A DNA stretch of 64,000 nucleotides from Acidobacteriaceae bacterium (GCA_903642225.1 CAHJWI010000002.1:1-64000); one strand, 5' to 3'. Counted from the stretch's first letter, positions 26,622 through 36,340 are shown. The notes: generated by a model from the letters alone, not told the origin. Numbers and translations: made by a program.

Positions 26622-27296
26622 TTATCGCGGATCGGCAGTCTGTTCCGGCTCGATTGTTCTTTTCGAGATACGTGACTGCAGAAACGCTCGAGTTCGAGAC
26701 TTTGCGTCCTCGCGATGCTCGGGAAAGACGTGGCCGTCCCCTTTATAGATGGTGCCCGAGCAGGTCACATGCAAACGATCGCAAAGCAGGAACAGTTGTT
26801 TTGCATTGATCACGGGTACATTCTGATCGTCACTACCATGCAGGATAAGCAGTGGCGGCAGATGTTTCAGGTGCAGGAAATACTCATCGGGCAAACTGCC
26901 TGCCCACTCCACAATGGAGTCGATGCCGGTCAGTTCCGTTCCTGCTGCAAGAGCAACGGATGCTCCCAGTGAAATGCCGAAGAGCACAACAGGCTTGTTC
27001 TTGGGTGCGAAGTGCGCAATGCATTCAGCTGTACTGGCGACCCAACGGACATAGTTTGCGTTCGTTGGGAATGTGCCGTGCGACGCCTCGTAGAAGTGTG
27101 GAAACAGAACGAAGTAACCCTCACCCGCCCACACTTTTGCAAGCATGCGATATGGCTCCGCCCCTGCGGCTCCATGCAGAAAGACGATGGTGAGAGGAGC
27201 AGATGCCTCTCCGAATTGCTCGCACATTGCGGCGTGCGCGGCTGGACACGCCAGCATCGTTACGCAAAGGAGAGGCACCTGCACTAAACGCAACAT
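26622..27296 (-). CDS. Exported alpha/beta hydrolase (dienelactone hydrolase-like)
   Basis: 224 residues with a signal peptide (VQVPLLCVTMLACPAAHA). The serine nucleophile elbow is FGISLGASVAL, the oxyanion region is VFLHGAAGAEP, and the catalytic Asp and His are in HGSDDQNVPV and KGDGHVFPEH. This arrangement fits dienelactone hydrolase/peptidase S9-like small hydrolases. Substrate unknown. It converges on the CRTAC1 gene with 22 bases between stops, and is 14 bases downstream of the small basic protein gene on the same strand. Confidence 0.87.
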   Translation of the reverse strand: MLRLVQVPLLCVTMLACPAAHAAMCEQFGEASAPLTIVFLHGAAGAEPYRMLAKVWAGEGYFVLFPHFYEASHGTFPTNANYVRWVASTAECIAHFAPKNKPVVLFGISLGASVALAAGTELTGIDSIVEWAGSLPDEYFLHLKHLPPLLILHGSDDQNVPVINAKQLFLLCDRLHVTCSGTIYKGDGHVFPEHREDAKSRTRAFLQSRISKRTIEPEQTADPR

Positions 27297-27310
27297 GGCA
27301 AGCAGTGCTG

Positions 27311-27514
27311 CTACACAGCCTTGCGTTGAAATGTGGACTTCTTGGTGTTGGAGAAGGAGTCTTTCGCTTTGAAGGCGTTTGCCGTGGCACCTGCATGCTG
27401 CTTGGTACCTGCCTTACCGACGGCGGCTTTTTCTTTTGCTGCCTGCAGCTTCTGTGCTGCACGGCTGAGGCCGCCAACCTTCACGGATCCTGGTTTTGGA
27501 ATGAAATCGCTCAT
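27311..27514 (-). CDS. Small basic protein (67 residues), unknown function
   Basis: MSDFIPKPGSVKVGGLSRA begins a 67-residue lysine- and alanine-rich protein with no hydrophobic core. AGAGGA lies 9 bases before the ATG, a good ribosome site. It resembles the 50-residue basic protein at 17661 only in composition. I recognise no family. It is 14 bases upstream of the hydrolase gene and could share its transcript. Confidence 0.68.
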   Translation of the reverse strand: MSDFIPKPGSVKVGGLSRAAQKLQAAKEKAAVGKAGTKQHAGATANAFKAKDSFSNTKKSTFQRKAV

Positions 27515-27573
27515 AGCAAAATCCTCTCATGAGTGGTGATGCGTGTGGATTGCATGTAGCCCAATCGCGGCTA

Positions 27574-29319
27574 CTAATGCACAGCGCAGTGGGCTCCCCC
27601 GTAGTCGCCGGTGTTGAGAAAATGGCGCGCATCTGCGTTATCGGGATTGAAGTGGAGAGCTCGCTTCAGGGTGGAACGTGCAGAAGCACCATCGCCGCTT
27701 CTACACTGTAGGAGCGCAAGGTTGAGCAGGGCGGTGGTTTGCCCTGGGTCGTCAGTGAAGATGGTGGCGAGATGCTGAATGGCACCTGAACTGTCCCGTT
27801 GCTGAGCATCCAGAACCGCAAGGTTGGAGAGCGCTGCCACATCGTGAGCATTCTGAGCGAGCGTCGCGGCATATTGTGTACGCGCCGTTTTGGCGTCTCC
27901 GGCGATCTGGGCGAGGTAGCCAAGCTGCTCGCGGACCACGCCATCATCTGCGCCGTTTAACTCTGCAGACCGGAGCAGCTTGACCGCCTTGCTGAAGCTT
28001 GCGCGATCGCCACGAACGGCAAACTGCGCGTAAGCCAGACCAAGTTCCCTATCCGTCGGCTGCACGTTGCCGACCGACACCAAATCGACGGCGCGCGTGT
28101 ACGTGGCCGCTGGAATCGGGCCATCGAGGTTGCTGAGGGAGAGTGCCGGTTGCTGTGCCGCGCCATGCGGCGGATGGCGAGCTTCGATGTCGTGATCCAC
28201 ATTCTGTTCGTGCGAGATATCAGAGGTGGCGCGCGATGGCATGTGGCACGCTGCGCAATCCTGCTGCTCTGAATGGTGCGTTGCGGGGTGAAATGATGCC
28301 GAGTCACCATGGCACTGCAGGCATTTGCCTCGGTAAAAGGCAACACGCTGCTCTGGTGGTGGCTCGCTGTGTGGATCGTGGCAGGTTGTGCAGGTAAGCT
28401 TGTCGCCGACGGAGCGACGGCACGCAGATCTGAGGAGGCCCTCGTACTGACTACCGGCGCGTTCCCTTGTCTTTTCCGAGGATGTATTGACGAAGTAGAC
28501 GGCTGTGTCGGCGAGTTCCTGTCCTGGAGCGAAGGTTGAGAGGGATCGTCCGGCACGCTGAACCATCGCATCGCCTTCAAGGTGACATTGCAGGCAGATG
28601 CTGTCGCGCTTGCTGGGGGTGAGCGCAGCGAGTTTGAGCATAGGGGCTTTGCCCAGCGTGCGGAGATGCTCTGCGCTGTCACCATGGCAGTTGCTGCAAC
28701 TTATGCCTGCCTGCTGGAAGGGTTCGTCGCGGAAGGCGTTTGGTGCTGCTGCCAAGGTTTGCTGAACGGCACCCGCGTGGCAGTGCAGGCAATTCGCATC
28801 CGTGGGCAGAGATAACGGCGCCGTAGTCGTGGAATCGTACGCTGGTGCCATGCCGAAGGACGCCCTGCGGGTGTACCAGTTGACGGGAGCTTCGTACCAG
28901 AGCTTGGTGTTGCCGTTCGTACGGCTGAACAGGTAGGTTCTGCCGTGAAGTCCGGAGCCGATGTAGTAGGTCAGCTGCTCTGTATCGTCGAGCGGTGCGG
29001 TCTCGCTTTCGCGAGTTGAATGGAGGTACGCTACCCCATCTTTCTGACTGACTTTATACGTGACTCCCGAGGTTTGGTTGGTGAAGGTTCCGGTACTCAA
29101 TGCCTGTAGAGCGAGGCCGCTTCCTCGCGCCATCGAGGTTTTCTGGTAGCTAGTTACGATGGCTGCGTGGCACTGGATGCAGGCTTTGTCCGGATCTGTA
29201 AGGACCGGTGAGGATGCAGTGGCGGCGTGGGCAGGTTGTATGTTTTTGGCGCGCAGGACTAGAGTTGCGGTCAGGACAGCCAAAAGTATGACAACGAGGG
29301 CGAGGCGGTGAGGCATCAC
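27574..29319 (-). CDS. Seven-heme cytochrome c with C-terminal TPR repeats
   Basis: 581-residue exported or membrane-anchored multiheme cytochrome. After an N-terminal hydrophobic helix (LALVVILLAVLTATLVL) there are seven CXXCH sites: 47-51, 177-181, 208-212, 242-246, 310-314, 333-337 and 355-359. Histidine-rich stretches between 340 and 390 may supply distal ligands. TPR repeats occupy about 425-570 (RELGLAYAQFAV, VAALSNLAVLDAQQRDS). The family is of the cytochrome c554/doxx-TPR type, electron carrier or heme-protein scaffold in the periplasm. It overlaps the upstream TPR gene by 4 bases, so the two are translated together. Confidence 0.9.
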   Translation of the reverse strand: MMPHRLALVVILLAVLTATLVLRAKNIQPAHAATASSPVLTDPDKACIQCHAAIVTSYQKTSMARGSGLALQALSTGTFTNQTSGVTYKVSQKDGVAYLHSTRESETAPLDDTEQLTYYIGSGLHGRTYLFSRTNGNTKLWYEAPVNWYTRRASFGMAPAYDSTTTAPLSLPTDANCLHCHAGAVQQTLAAAPNAFRDEPFQQAGISCSNCHGDSAEHLRTLGKAPMLKLAALTPSKRDSICLQCHLEGDAMVQRAGRSLSTFAPGQELADTAVYFVNTSSEKTRERAGSQYEGLLRSACRRSVGDKLTCTTCHDPHSEPPPEQRVAFYRGKCLQCHGDSASFHPATHHSEQQDCAACHMPSRATSDISHEQNVDHDIEARHPPHGAAQQPALSLSNLDGPIPAATYTRAVDLVSVGNVQPTDRELGLAYAQFAVRGDRASFSKAVKLLRSAELNGADDGVVREQLGYLAQIAGDAKTARTQYAATLAQNAHDVAALSNLAVLDAQQRDSSGAIQHLATIFTDDPGQTTALLNLALLQCRSGDGASARSTLKRALHFNPDNADARHFLNTGDYGGAHCAVH

Positions 29320-30344
29320 TTTGGGGTATCGAACTTTGGAGCGGTATCGGCCTGGATTTTCTGCGAGAGGGCTGTCTCCCGTTGGGCTTCAGTGGTGCGA
29401 CCAAGGCCGCGGTAAGCCTGGCCCAGCAGGTTGTGGGTCATGTAGTTGGCTGGATCCATGCGTTCTGCGCGCTCTAGGAAGCCTGCGGCCGTGGCGGGAT
29501 CATTGCGTTTAAGCAGGACTTTGCCGAGCAGGATGTAGGGACCGGTGGAATTTGGTTCGAGGAGGAGGGCTCTCTGGAGGGTTTGCTGGGCGGCTGCGTA
29601 ATCGCCTTTCCTAGAGTAGGCATCGCCGAGGCGGTCGTAGACGGCTCCGTTGAGAGGATTGCGTTGTTGTTCGGCCGAGAGTTCTGTGATCGCTTCGTCA
29701 ACGTGAGCTTGAGCGAGGGCGACTTCGCCGAGGAGCATGTGAGCTTCAGGCAGGGCAGGTTCGAGGGCTAAGGCCTTTCTGGCCTCATCCTGGGCGACGG
29801 GGACGTACTCGCGTCTGAGGAGCATTCTGGCTGCGAGGAGATGGGCGGCAGCGGAGTCACCAGGAAAGCCATATTGGTCGGCGAAGGCGTGCCTGGCGTC
29901 GTCGTAGCGTCTGGAGTCGATGTAGCAGAGGGCGAGGACGTAGGCTGGGTCGGATTTGGTTTCAGGTGTCCAGGTATGAGCTTTTTCGAGGAAGGGGATG
30001 GCGGCGGCCGGTTTACCCATTCGGAAGAGGGTGAGGCCTCTGAGTTGGGTGGCGGAGAGGTCGTTGGGTGGGGCGGCGGCGAGGGCTTTTTCAGCTTCGG
30101 GGAAACGGTTGAGAGCGTAGAGTGCCTCGCCACGGAGGCGTTCGAGGTTTTCAGTTTTTGGGTTGCTATCGAGGGTTTGAAGGGCTTGTTCGGCACGGCC
30201 GGTGTCTATGTCGTGCTGGATGGACTGAGCGGGTACCACCCCCCCTATAGCCAGAGCCAAAATCGTGCAAGCAAAGGAGATGCGTGTTGGCGTGAGCCAA
30301 AATCCTGACGGGATTGGAGTTTCGGGATGTGGTCTCTTGTTCAC
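29316..30344 (-). CDS. Exported TPR-repeat protein
   Basis: 342 residues with an N-terminal signal or anchor (RISFACTILALAIGGVVPAQ), then about eight TPR-like repeats through to residue 330 (LRGLTLFRMGKPAAAIPFLE, VYDRLGDAYSRKGDYAAAQ, YILLGKVLLKRNDPATAAG). TPRs mediate protein-protein contacts. The ATGA overlap with the seven-heme cytochrome gene indicates they function together, perhaps as an assembly or docking partner. It carries no enzyme motif. Confidence 0.9.
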   Translation of the reverse strand: MNKRPHPETPIPSGFWLTPTRISFACTILALAIGGVVPAQSIQHDIDTGRAEQALQTLDSNPKTENLERLRGEALYALNRFPEAEKALAAAPPNDLSATQLRGLTLFRMGKPAAAIPFLEKAHTWTPETKSDPAYVLALCYIDSRRYDDARHAFADQYGFPGDSAAAHLLAARMLLRREYVPVAQDEARKALALEPALPEAHMLLGEVALAQAHVDEAITELSAEQQRNPLNGAVYDRLGDAYSRKGDYAAAQQTLQRALLLEPNSTGPYILLGKVLLKRNDPATAAGFLERAERMDPANYMTHNLLGQAYRGLGRTTEAQRETALSQKIQADTAPKFDTPK

Positions 30345-30519
30345 TAAGCTGTCTTCGGTTTGGGTGACCTTGGATTAGACGATTTCCTGCTCTTTCTATT
30401 GTAGAAAATGTGAATGGTAAGTGTGCCAACTATTTTTGGGGCGAAAGTCACGTCAATACAATCGTTTGCGCTTCGACGAAGGACGCGAGGGCTTGACAGC
30501 AGAGTGGCTGAAAAGGAAA

Positions 30520-30545
30520 CGGAGGAGAGCCTGAGCTCTCCTCCG
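30520..30545 (-). terminator. Terminator of the TonB receptor gene
   Basis: Perfect 11-bp stem (CGGAGGAGAGC and complement) with loop CTGA. On the minus strand it is followed by a T-rich run (GTTTCCTTTTC). It begins 23 bases after the receptor stop. Confidence 0.85.
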
Positions 30546-30567
30546 CTGGTGGTGGAGTGCAGCCTGC

Positions 30568-33500
30568 TTAGAACTTCAAGCGGGCTGCAAATTGGAGTTG
30601 ACGTGGGTTAGAACCCGGCGCGAGCTGCGTGATTTGACCACCATTGACGTCGATGTTGTCATTCGACGGTGTGGCGTAGCTCTGGTGGTTGAGGACGTTG
30701 AAGAAGTCCGTACGGAAGATCGCGGTGACGCTCTCCTTGATACGGAAATTCTTCTGGGCCGAAAGATCGACATTGTAGAAGTGCGGTCCAAAGAAGCTAT
30801 TGCGCTTCAAATTTCCGAACTGTGCGTAACCGGGATTGGTGAAGATCTGTCCGCTCGTAGAAGTGATATCCGTAATAGGTGTGAAGAAGGAGAGTGTGCT
30901 ACCACCTCCCGGGGCGGTGGCGTGGTCCAGACCCTTAAGGCCAGTCGTAAATCCACTCCCGGTGTAGTTTGGCTCGTTCGGACCTACGTCTTTGTTAATG
31001 CTGGCGTTGCTGTAAGTCGGCCAGAAGGGCAGGCCGCTGGCGATGTTGAAGGTGGGGCTGAGCTCCCATCCGCCAATCACGCGATCGACGATGCCGTTGA
31101 CGTTGGAGGCGAAGGCCTTGCCTTTGCCGAAGGGCAGTTCAAGGTTGCCGAAGAAGGTGAGCTGCTGCTGACGCAGATCATCCTGGTTTCCTTGCGTGAT
31201 GTTCTTGAACTGCTGCAGGTCAGTGTTGGAAAAGTTGATGGCCTTTTGATAGGCGTAATTCAGCGTGAACTGATAGCCCTGACCGAAGTTCTTCTGCAGC
31301 GTAGCCTGAAGCGCATTGAAGTGCGTGTCAGCGTCCGAAGCGAAGTAATTGATGTCCTGAGTCCAACCGAAACGAGGCTGGTAGTACCGGCGCTTCGGAT
31401 CGTTGTTATTGGAGCAGGGCAGGTTCGGGAAGTGGCCCCCGACGCAGACCGTGTTTACGGCGGGCTGAAAGATGCCATTCGGCGCTGGGTTGTAGACCAG
31501 GCCATTTTGAACAAGGCCGACCGCATTCGGGTTGATGGTGGAACCATCACCGGTGAAAGTATGGGTTCCCTTGTTGCCGACGTAGCCAACTGTGACCGAG
31601 AACTGACGGCCTAGATCCCGTTGAAGTTGTGCATTCCAGGAGTCGATGGTCGGGAAGCGCTCCGTGGTGGGACGTGCGTTCGCGTTGACACCGTCAGGTA
31701 GCGGGATGACTCCGTTTGTGATGGCGCCGCCGAAGTTAGGTGTCGGTGGTGCGCCGCCCAGCTGGAAGACGTAGCCGTTACCGGAGCTGTTGACCTGCTG
31801 TTTGGACAAGACAGGCAGATTCTGAGTGACAGCGTGGCCGAAGATGGAACCGAAGACGCCGATGTCAAACGAGCGACCGTAGCCGGCGCGAATGACGGTC
31901 TTAGGTGTGATTTGGTAGGCCGCGCCGATACGCGGGGCGATGTTGCTGTAGTTGTTCTTGGTTCCCATCTCGCCGTCGTACGGACCTTCGTGCGCAACCT
32001 GCAGGTTGCCGGTGTCCAGGTTCAGGATGGAACCCTGATCCTTCTCCGTCTTTTCAGGCGTGTAGACCTCGTAACGAGTGCCGTAGTTCACCGTCAGCTT
32101 CTGACTGATGCGCCAGGTGTCCTGGAGATAACCGAAGTAGCGGTTCTGGGTCTCAGAAGCGTTGGTGGAGGTGCTGGCGTAACGGGAGAACTGGCCAACA
32201 TCTCCAAGGACGAAGCTGGCGAATCCGAGACCTCCCTGACCCGCGGCCTGTGTCGTGTGTCCCTGGAAGTTGAGCACACCGGCGCGGTTGTTATCGGAAG
32301 GAACGCGGAGATTGTATGCGTGACGGAGATCTACACCGAACTTGATGGAGTGGTTGCCAAGCTCGTGCGTCCAGTTGTTGACGACCTGGTACTGGCGCTC
32401 GTTCTCGGTAAGGGGGCAGTTACAGTGGTTGACACCAAGACCGGAACCGAAGTTTGCACCGGCGTTATTGAGCCCGTTGTTGGGTGGACCTTCAATATCG
32501 AACTCCGGTGCACCGATGGTGTTGCCAGTGTCGAAGTTCAGGCCGGGGATGCCGTTATTGGTCGCAAAAGCCTCTGCGCCATCGTACTTGGAGGTCGCGA
32601 TGGAGTAACGGAGGAAGCCGAAGCGAATGTCGGTGACCCACTTGGGGCTGACGACTACGTCAAAGCCGGTCGCCCAGCTGGCGTTATGGCCTTTTGAGAC
32701 ACCGCCGAAGCCACCAGTACCGAACCCCGGGCCGCCGAGGGCACCGAAGGCCGTTCCACCGGTGAGTACGTCTGAAAAGTAGCTAAATCGGTTGAAGTAG
32801 TGCACCTTGTCTGAAACTTGGGCGTCGAGACGGATGGTGCCCTGGTCGTAGTTGAATTGACCTGTGCCGACGGCGGAGTAGTTGGCGTACGGCGTACCGG
32901 CCGAGGAGGTATTGGCAACGGGGTAGCGCTCGAGCAGGCTTACGGCAGCCGCGTTGAGCTCGCCTTTCGGGACGATGTTGTTGGCGTACGGCACACCGGT
33001 TAGCGGGTTGGCGATGACAGTGCTTACCTTGCCGGAGGTGAGGGTACGCGTACCATCTGCCTTTAGCGTGCTTCCGACGTAATCGGAGAAGTCACAGCCG
33101 ACAGGGCCGAGGCAGCTGGACCGCAGAAGGGTCGTCGGGACGGTGTTGATGCCGGTCGACGTACCAACCTTGGAGCGGACACCCTGGTAGTCCATAAAGT
33201 AGAAGAGGACGTCCTTCTTGACGGCACCGCCGACGGAGCCGCCGAATTGGGACTGAAGACCGACGGGAACGATGCGATGGGTGACGGAATCGGGCTGGTT
33301 GAACGGATTCTTGGCCTGATTGGCGTCAGACTGGCGGAAGTCGAAGATGCCGCCGTGGAGGGCGTTGCCACCAGACTTGGTCTGCGCTGTGACGACAGCA
33401 GCGACGGCCTTGCCGAACTGGGCGTCGTAGTTCTGGGTGGCAATCTTGGATTCCTTGACCGAGTCAAGGGATGGGTTGACGACGATGATGCCGAGGATGG

Positions 33501-34116
33501 GGTCCTGGTTATCGGTACCGTCAAGCTCGTAGGCGACACCGGCGAAGTGCTGGCCGTTGACGATGATCTGTTGGGAACCTTGAGGATTTTCAGACGAGGC
33601 GTGCGACCAGCCGAGCAACTGGGTACCGGGAAGGAGGAGCTGCAGGCCGGTGAAGTTGCGATTGGGGAGGGGCAGATCTTCAGTATTACGCTCGTTGAAG
33701 ACGGTGGCTACGTCGGCACGGTCAGTCTTGAGGGTGGGGATATCGCCGGCAGACACGTCAACGACGGTACCGGAGTCACCGACTGTGAGATTGGCGTCGA
33801 CCTTTGGAGAGGAGTCTGCGGCGACGTTGACGCCGGTGGTGGAAAAGGTGGTGAAACCCGGAGCGGTGATCTTGATCGCGTAGGAGTCTGGGATGAGGTG
33901 CTCGACGGTGTAGGCGCCGGAGCTGTTGGCGGTGACGGTGACGGAGGTGCCCTTACTGATATCCGTGACGGTAACCGTAGCATTGGGAATGGCGGCGCCG
34001 GTGGGGTCCGTTACGGTTCCATTGAGGGAACCGTAGATGGCCTGGCCATAGCTTGCTCCTGCCGAGAGTAGGACGGCAGAAAGGGCGAGGGCGCTCACCT
34101 TTCTTGTGATGTTCAT
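30568..34116 (-). CDS. TonB-dependent receptor, Oar-like, with carboxypeptidase-regulatory-like domain
   Basis: 1182-residue outer-membrane receptor. The ATG at 34114-34116 has a perfect GGAGGATC 5 bases upstream; a 54-residue longer reading is rejected. A signal peptide (VSALALSAVLLSAGASYGQ) precedes a CarboxypepD_reg-like Ig domain (LNGTVTDPTGAAIPNATVTV, about 25-115). The plug follows (RNTEDLPLPNRNFTGLQLLL, YELDGTDNQD, KIATQNYDAQFGKAVAAVV) and then the large barrel ending in ARLKF. This architecture takes up large oligosaccharides or peptides using TonB energy. It is divergent from the GH13 enzyme gene, which suggests shared use of an alpha-glucan, an inference only. Confidence 0.93.
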   Translation of the reverse strand: MNITRKVSALALSAVLLSAGASYGQAIYGSLNGTVTDPTGAAIPNATVTVTDISKGTSVTVTANSSGAYTVEHLIPDSYAIKITAPGFTTFSTTGVNVAADSSPKVDANLTVGDSGTVVDVSAGDIPTLKTDRADVATVFNERNTEDLPLPNRNFTGLQLLLPGTQLLGWSHASSENPQGSQQIIVNGQHFAGVAYELDGTDNQDPILGIIVVNPSLDSVKESKIATQNYDAQFGKAVAAVVTAQTKSGGNALHGGIFDFRQSDANQAKNPFNQPDSVTHRIVPVGLQSQFGGSVGGAVKKDVLFYFMDYQGVRSKVGTSTGINTVPTTLLRSSCLGPVGCDFSDYVGSTLKADGTRTLTSGKVSTVIANPLTGVPYANNIVPKGELNAAAVSLLERYPVANTSSAGTPYANYSAVGTGQFNYDQGTIRLDAQVSDKVHYFNRFSYFSDVLTGGTAFGALGGPGFGTGGFGGVSKGHNASWATGFDVVVSPKWVTDIRFGFLRYSIATSKYDGAEAFATNNGIPGLNFDTGNTIGAPEFDIEGPPNNGLNNAGANFGSGLGVNHCNCPLTENERQYQVVNNWTHELGNHSIKFGVDLRHAYNLRVPSDNNRAGVLNFQGHTTQAAGQGGLGFASFVLGDVGQFSRYASTSTNASETQNRYFGYLQDTWRISQKLTVNYGTRYEVYTPEKTEKDQGSILNLDTGNLQVAHEGPYDGEMGTKNNYSNIAPRIGAAYQITPKTVIRAGYGRSFDIGVFGSIFGHAVTQNLPVLSKQQVNSSGNGYVFQLGGAPPTPNFGGAITNGVIPLPDGVNANARPTTERFPTIDSWNAQLQRDLGRQFSVTVGYVGNKGTHTFTGDGSTINPNAVGLVQNGLVYNPAPNGIFQPAVNTVCVGGHFPNLPCSNNNDPKRRYYQPRFGWTQDINYFASDADTHFNALQATLQKNFGQGYQFTLNYAYQKAINFSNTDLQQFKNITQGNQDDLRQQQLTFFGNLELPFGKGKAFASNVNGIVDRVIGGWELSPTFNIASGLPFWPTYSNASINKDVGPNEPNYTGSGFTTGLKGLDHATAPGGGSTLSFFTPITDITSTSGQIFTNPGYAQFGNLKRNSFFGPHFYNVDLSAQKNFRIKESVTAIFRTDFFNVLNHQSYATPSNDNIDVNGGQITQLAPGSNPRQLQFAARLKF

Positions 34117-34505
34117 TGCTGATCCTCCAGAGGATGAAACGCGGTTCAGTGTCATGAGCAGATTGGCTGCCTGAGACGGCAACTCTGCCGATGTATGGAA
34201 CGACGAGGACTCTAACGGGTGTGTGAGACCGTTGTCAATCAAAAGGTTGAGGTATTTTTCTGAAAAGGTACTACACATTTAGGGATTCGGGATGGAAGAT
34301 CTTTCTAAATTTCATAGATGGATGTTCCGCGTAGGGATTGGTGCCTTTTCTGGGGTTTTTGGGGTGTTGTCTTGTTTATGGATCGGGTTTTGGGGGCCGA
34401 TTTGCAATCGGGCGAGGTGATTGTGCCTACAGCTTGGAGCCAGACATGTAGGCATTGTGCTATGGTTTGGCGGCTGCTGAGTCTACATCGAATTGAGGAT
34501 TGTTC
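34117..34505. other. 389-base divergent regulatory region
   Basis: Between the divergent receptor and GH13 genes. It holds the receptor leader and promoter above and an AT-richer stretch (about 34240-34330) that is likely to carry control elements for both. I see no clear operator repeat and no gene here. Confidence 0.55.
34209..34238 (-). promoter_or_regulatory. Sigma70-like promoter for the TonB receptor
   Basis: On the minus strand TTGACA (34238-34233) and TAGAGT (34214-34209) are spaced by 18 bases. The predicted leader to the ATG at 34116 is about 85 bases. Confidence 0.5.
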
Positions 34506-36332
34506 ATGGCTGCAAAACACTTTGTCGGTGCACTTTGTCTGAGCGCGATGTTAGTTGGTGCAGGTGGGGCGCAGACGTCTGCCGCCGCCGTAACGCCGAC
34601 ACCCGCCGAACTACATGCGGCCGCGATGCCCACGCACGATGACACGTGGTGGAAGCATGCGCTGGTGTACGAGATTTATCCCCGGTCATTTCAGGACAGT
34701 AATGGCGATGGTGTGGGCGATTTGAACGGCATGACGCAGCGGTTGGACTACCTGCAAGGGCTGGGTGTGGACGCGATCTGGATTGCGCCGATGTTTCCGT
34801 CGCCACAGGTGGACTTTGGGTACGATGTCTCGGACTTTCTGACAGTGGACCCGCAATACGGCAGCCTGGCAGACATGGACAAGCTGATTGCCGAGGCGAA
34901 GAAGCGGAAAATCCGGATTTGCCTGGACTGGGTAGTGAACCACACGAGCGACAAGCACAAGTGGTTTGAGGAGAGTGCGTCGAACCGTACAAACTCGAAG
35001 GCGGACTGGTATGTGTGGAATGACGGGAAGAAGGCGACAGACGCGGGTGTTGGGACGTATCAAAAGAAGTTTGAGCACGACGGGATGGTGCCGCCGAACA
35101 ACTGGGAGAGCGTGTTTGGCGGGAGCGCGTGGACGTGGGTGCCGGCGCGGAAGCAGTTTTACTATCACAAGTTTTATGTGCAGCAGCCGGATCTGAACTA
35201 TCGCAACCCTGCTGTGGAAAAGGCGATGTTTGACGGGATGCGGTTCTGGATGGACCGCGGCGTGGCGGGCTTTCGGCTGGATGCGGTGCCGACGCTGTTT
35301 GAGGATCCGCAGTTGCGGGACGAGGCAGAGACGGGCGGTGTGAATGCGCAGGGTGATCCGAACCTGAAGGATACGTACACGAGCAACCTGGCCGATGTGC
35401 ACGCGGTGATGCAGCGGATGCGGGCGGTGGTGGCAAAGTATCCGGGAGACCGGGTGCTGATTGGCGAGACCTACCTGCCGAATACGGCGGCGCTGGAAGA
35501 GTGGTACGGCGGAAGCCGCCGCGACGAACTGCAGCTGCCGATGGACATGCTGGTGGGTTTTCCGGATCGGGCGGGCGGCAAGACGCTGAGTGCGCCGTAT
35601 CTGAGGCAGTACATCACGGAGGCGGAGACGGAGCTGCATGGGTCGCAGCCGCTGTTTGTGTTCGATAACCACGACAATGAGCGGAGCCACGACCGGTATA
35701 ACGACGGCACCCACGCGGCGGAGATCGACAAGGCGATTGCGGCGGTATTGCTGACGAGCAAGGCGACGGCGCTGATGTATTACGGCGAGGAATTGGGGAT
35801 GCCGACGTCGACGCCGACGCGGGTGGAGGATGTGAAGGACCCGATTGGGGTGACGGGCTGGCCCAAGGAGAAGGGCCGGGATGGCGAGCGGACGCCGATG
35901 CAGTGGGACGGGTCGCCGCAGAGCGGGTTCAGCAGCAATGGGAAGACGTGGCTGCCGGTGCCGGGGAATTACGTGTCGTTGAATGTGGCAGCAGAGGCGG
36001 CGGATCCGAGTTCCCTGCTGAACTGGCACAAGAAGCTGATCGCGATGCGGCGAACGATGCCGGCGCTGCACGATGGGGGCGTGGTGATGCTGGATACGGC
36101 GAACTCGAATGTGCTGAGCTATGTGCGAACGGCTCCCGCGGGGGCAAAGGCGGTGGTTGTGTCGCTGAACCTGTCCGGCACGCCGCAAACGGTGTCGCTG
36201 GATTTGAAGGGAGCGGGGCTGGGGTCTGCGGTGACGCCGCTGCTGGCGAGTAGTGATGGGCTGATGGGGGCGACAACGGTGGAGAGCCTGATGCTGCCGG
36301 CGTATGGGTCGTTTGTGGCTCAAGTGAAGTAG
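34506..36332 (+). CDS. GH13 alpha-glucosidase/alpha-amylase family enzyme, exported
   Basis: 608 residues from ATG 34506, with a signal peptide (FVGALCLSAMLVGAGGAQ). The (beta/alpha)8 domain starts WWKHALVYEIYPRSFQDSNG, the oligo-1,6-glucosidase/alpha-glucosidase signature. Conserved regions: LDWVVNHTS, GFRLDAVPTLF (nucleophile Asp), LIGETYL (acid/base Glu) and FVFDNHDNERS (third carboxylate). A C-terminal beta domain ends the protein. Expected to act on malto-oligosaccharides or other alpha-glucosides. The divergent TonB receptor may import the substrate. A hairpin terminator follows 8 bases after the stop. Confidence 0.94.
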   Translation: MAAKHFVGALCLSAMLVGAGGAQTSAAAVTPTPAELHAAAMPTHDDTWWKHALVYEIYPRSFQDSNGDGVGDLNGMTQRLDYLQGLGVDAIWIAPMFPSPQVDFGYDVSDFLTVDPQYGSLADMDKLIAEAKKRKIRICLDWVVNHTSDKHKWFEESASNRTNSKADWYVWNDGKKATDAGVGTYQKKFEHDGMVPPNNWESVFGGSAWTWVPARKQFYYHKFYVQQPDLNYRNPAVEKAMFDGMRFWMDRGVAGFRLDAVPTLFEDPQLRDEAETGGVNAQGDPNLKDTYTSNLADVHAVMQRMRAVVAKYPGDRVLIGETYLPNTAALEEWYGGSRRDELQLPMDMLVGFPDRAGGKTLSAPYLRQYITEAETELHGSQPLFVFDNHDNERSHDRYNDGTHAAEIDKAIAAVLLTSKATALMYYGEELGMPTSTPTRVEDVKDPIGVTGWPKEKGRDGERTPMQWDGSPQSGFSSNGKTWLPVPGNYVSLNVAAEAADPSSLLNWHKKLIAMRRTMPALHDGGVVMLDTANSNVLSYVRTAPAGAKAVVVSLNLSGTPQTVSLDLKGAGLGSAVTPLLASSDGLMGATTVESLMLPAYGSFVAQVK

Positions 36333-36340
36333 GGGTTGGG

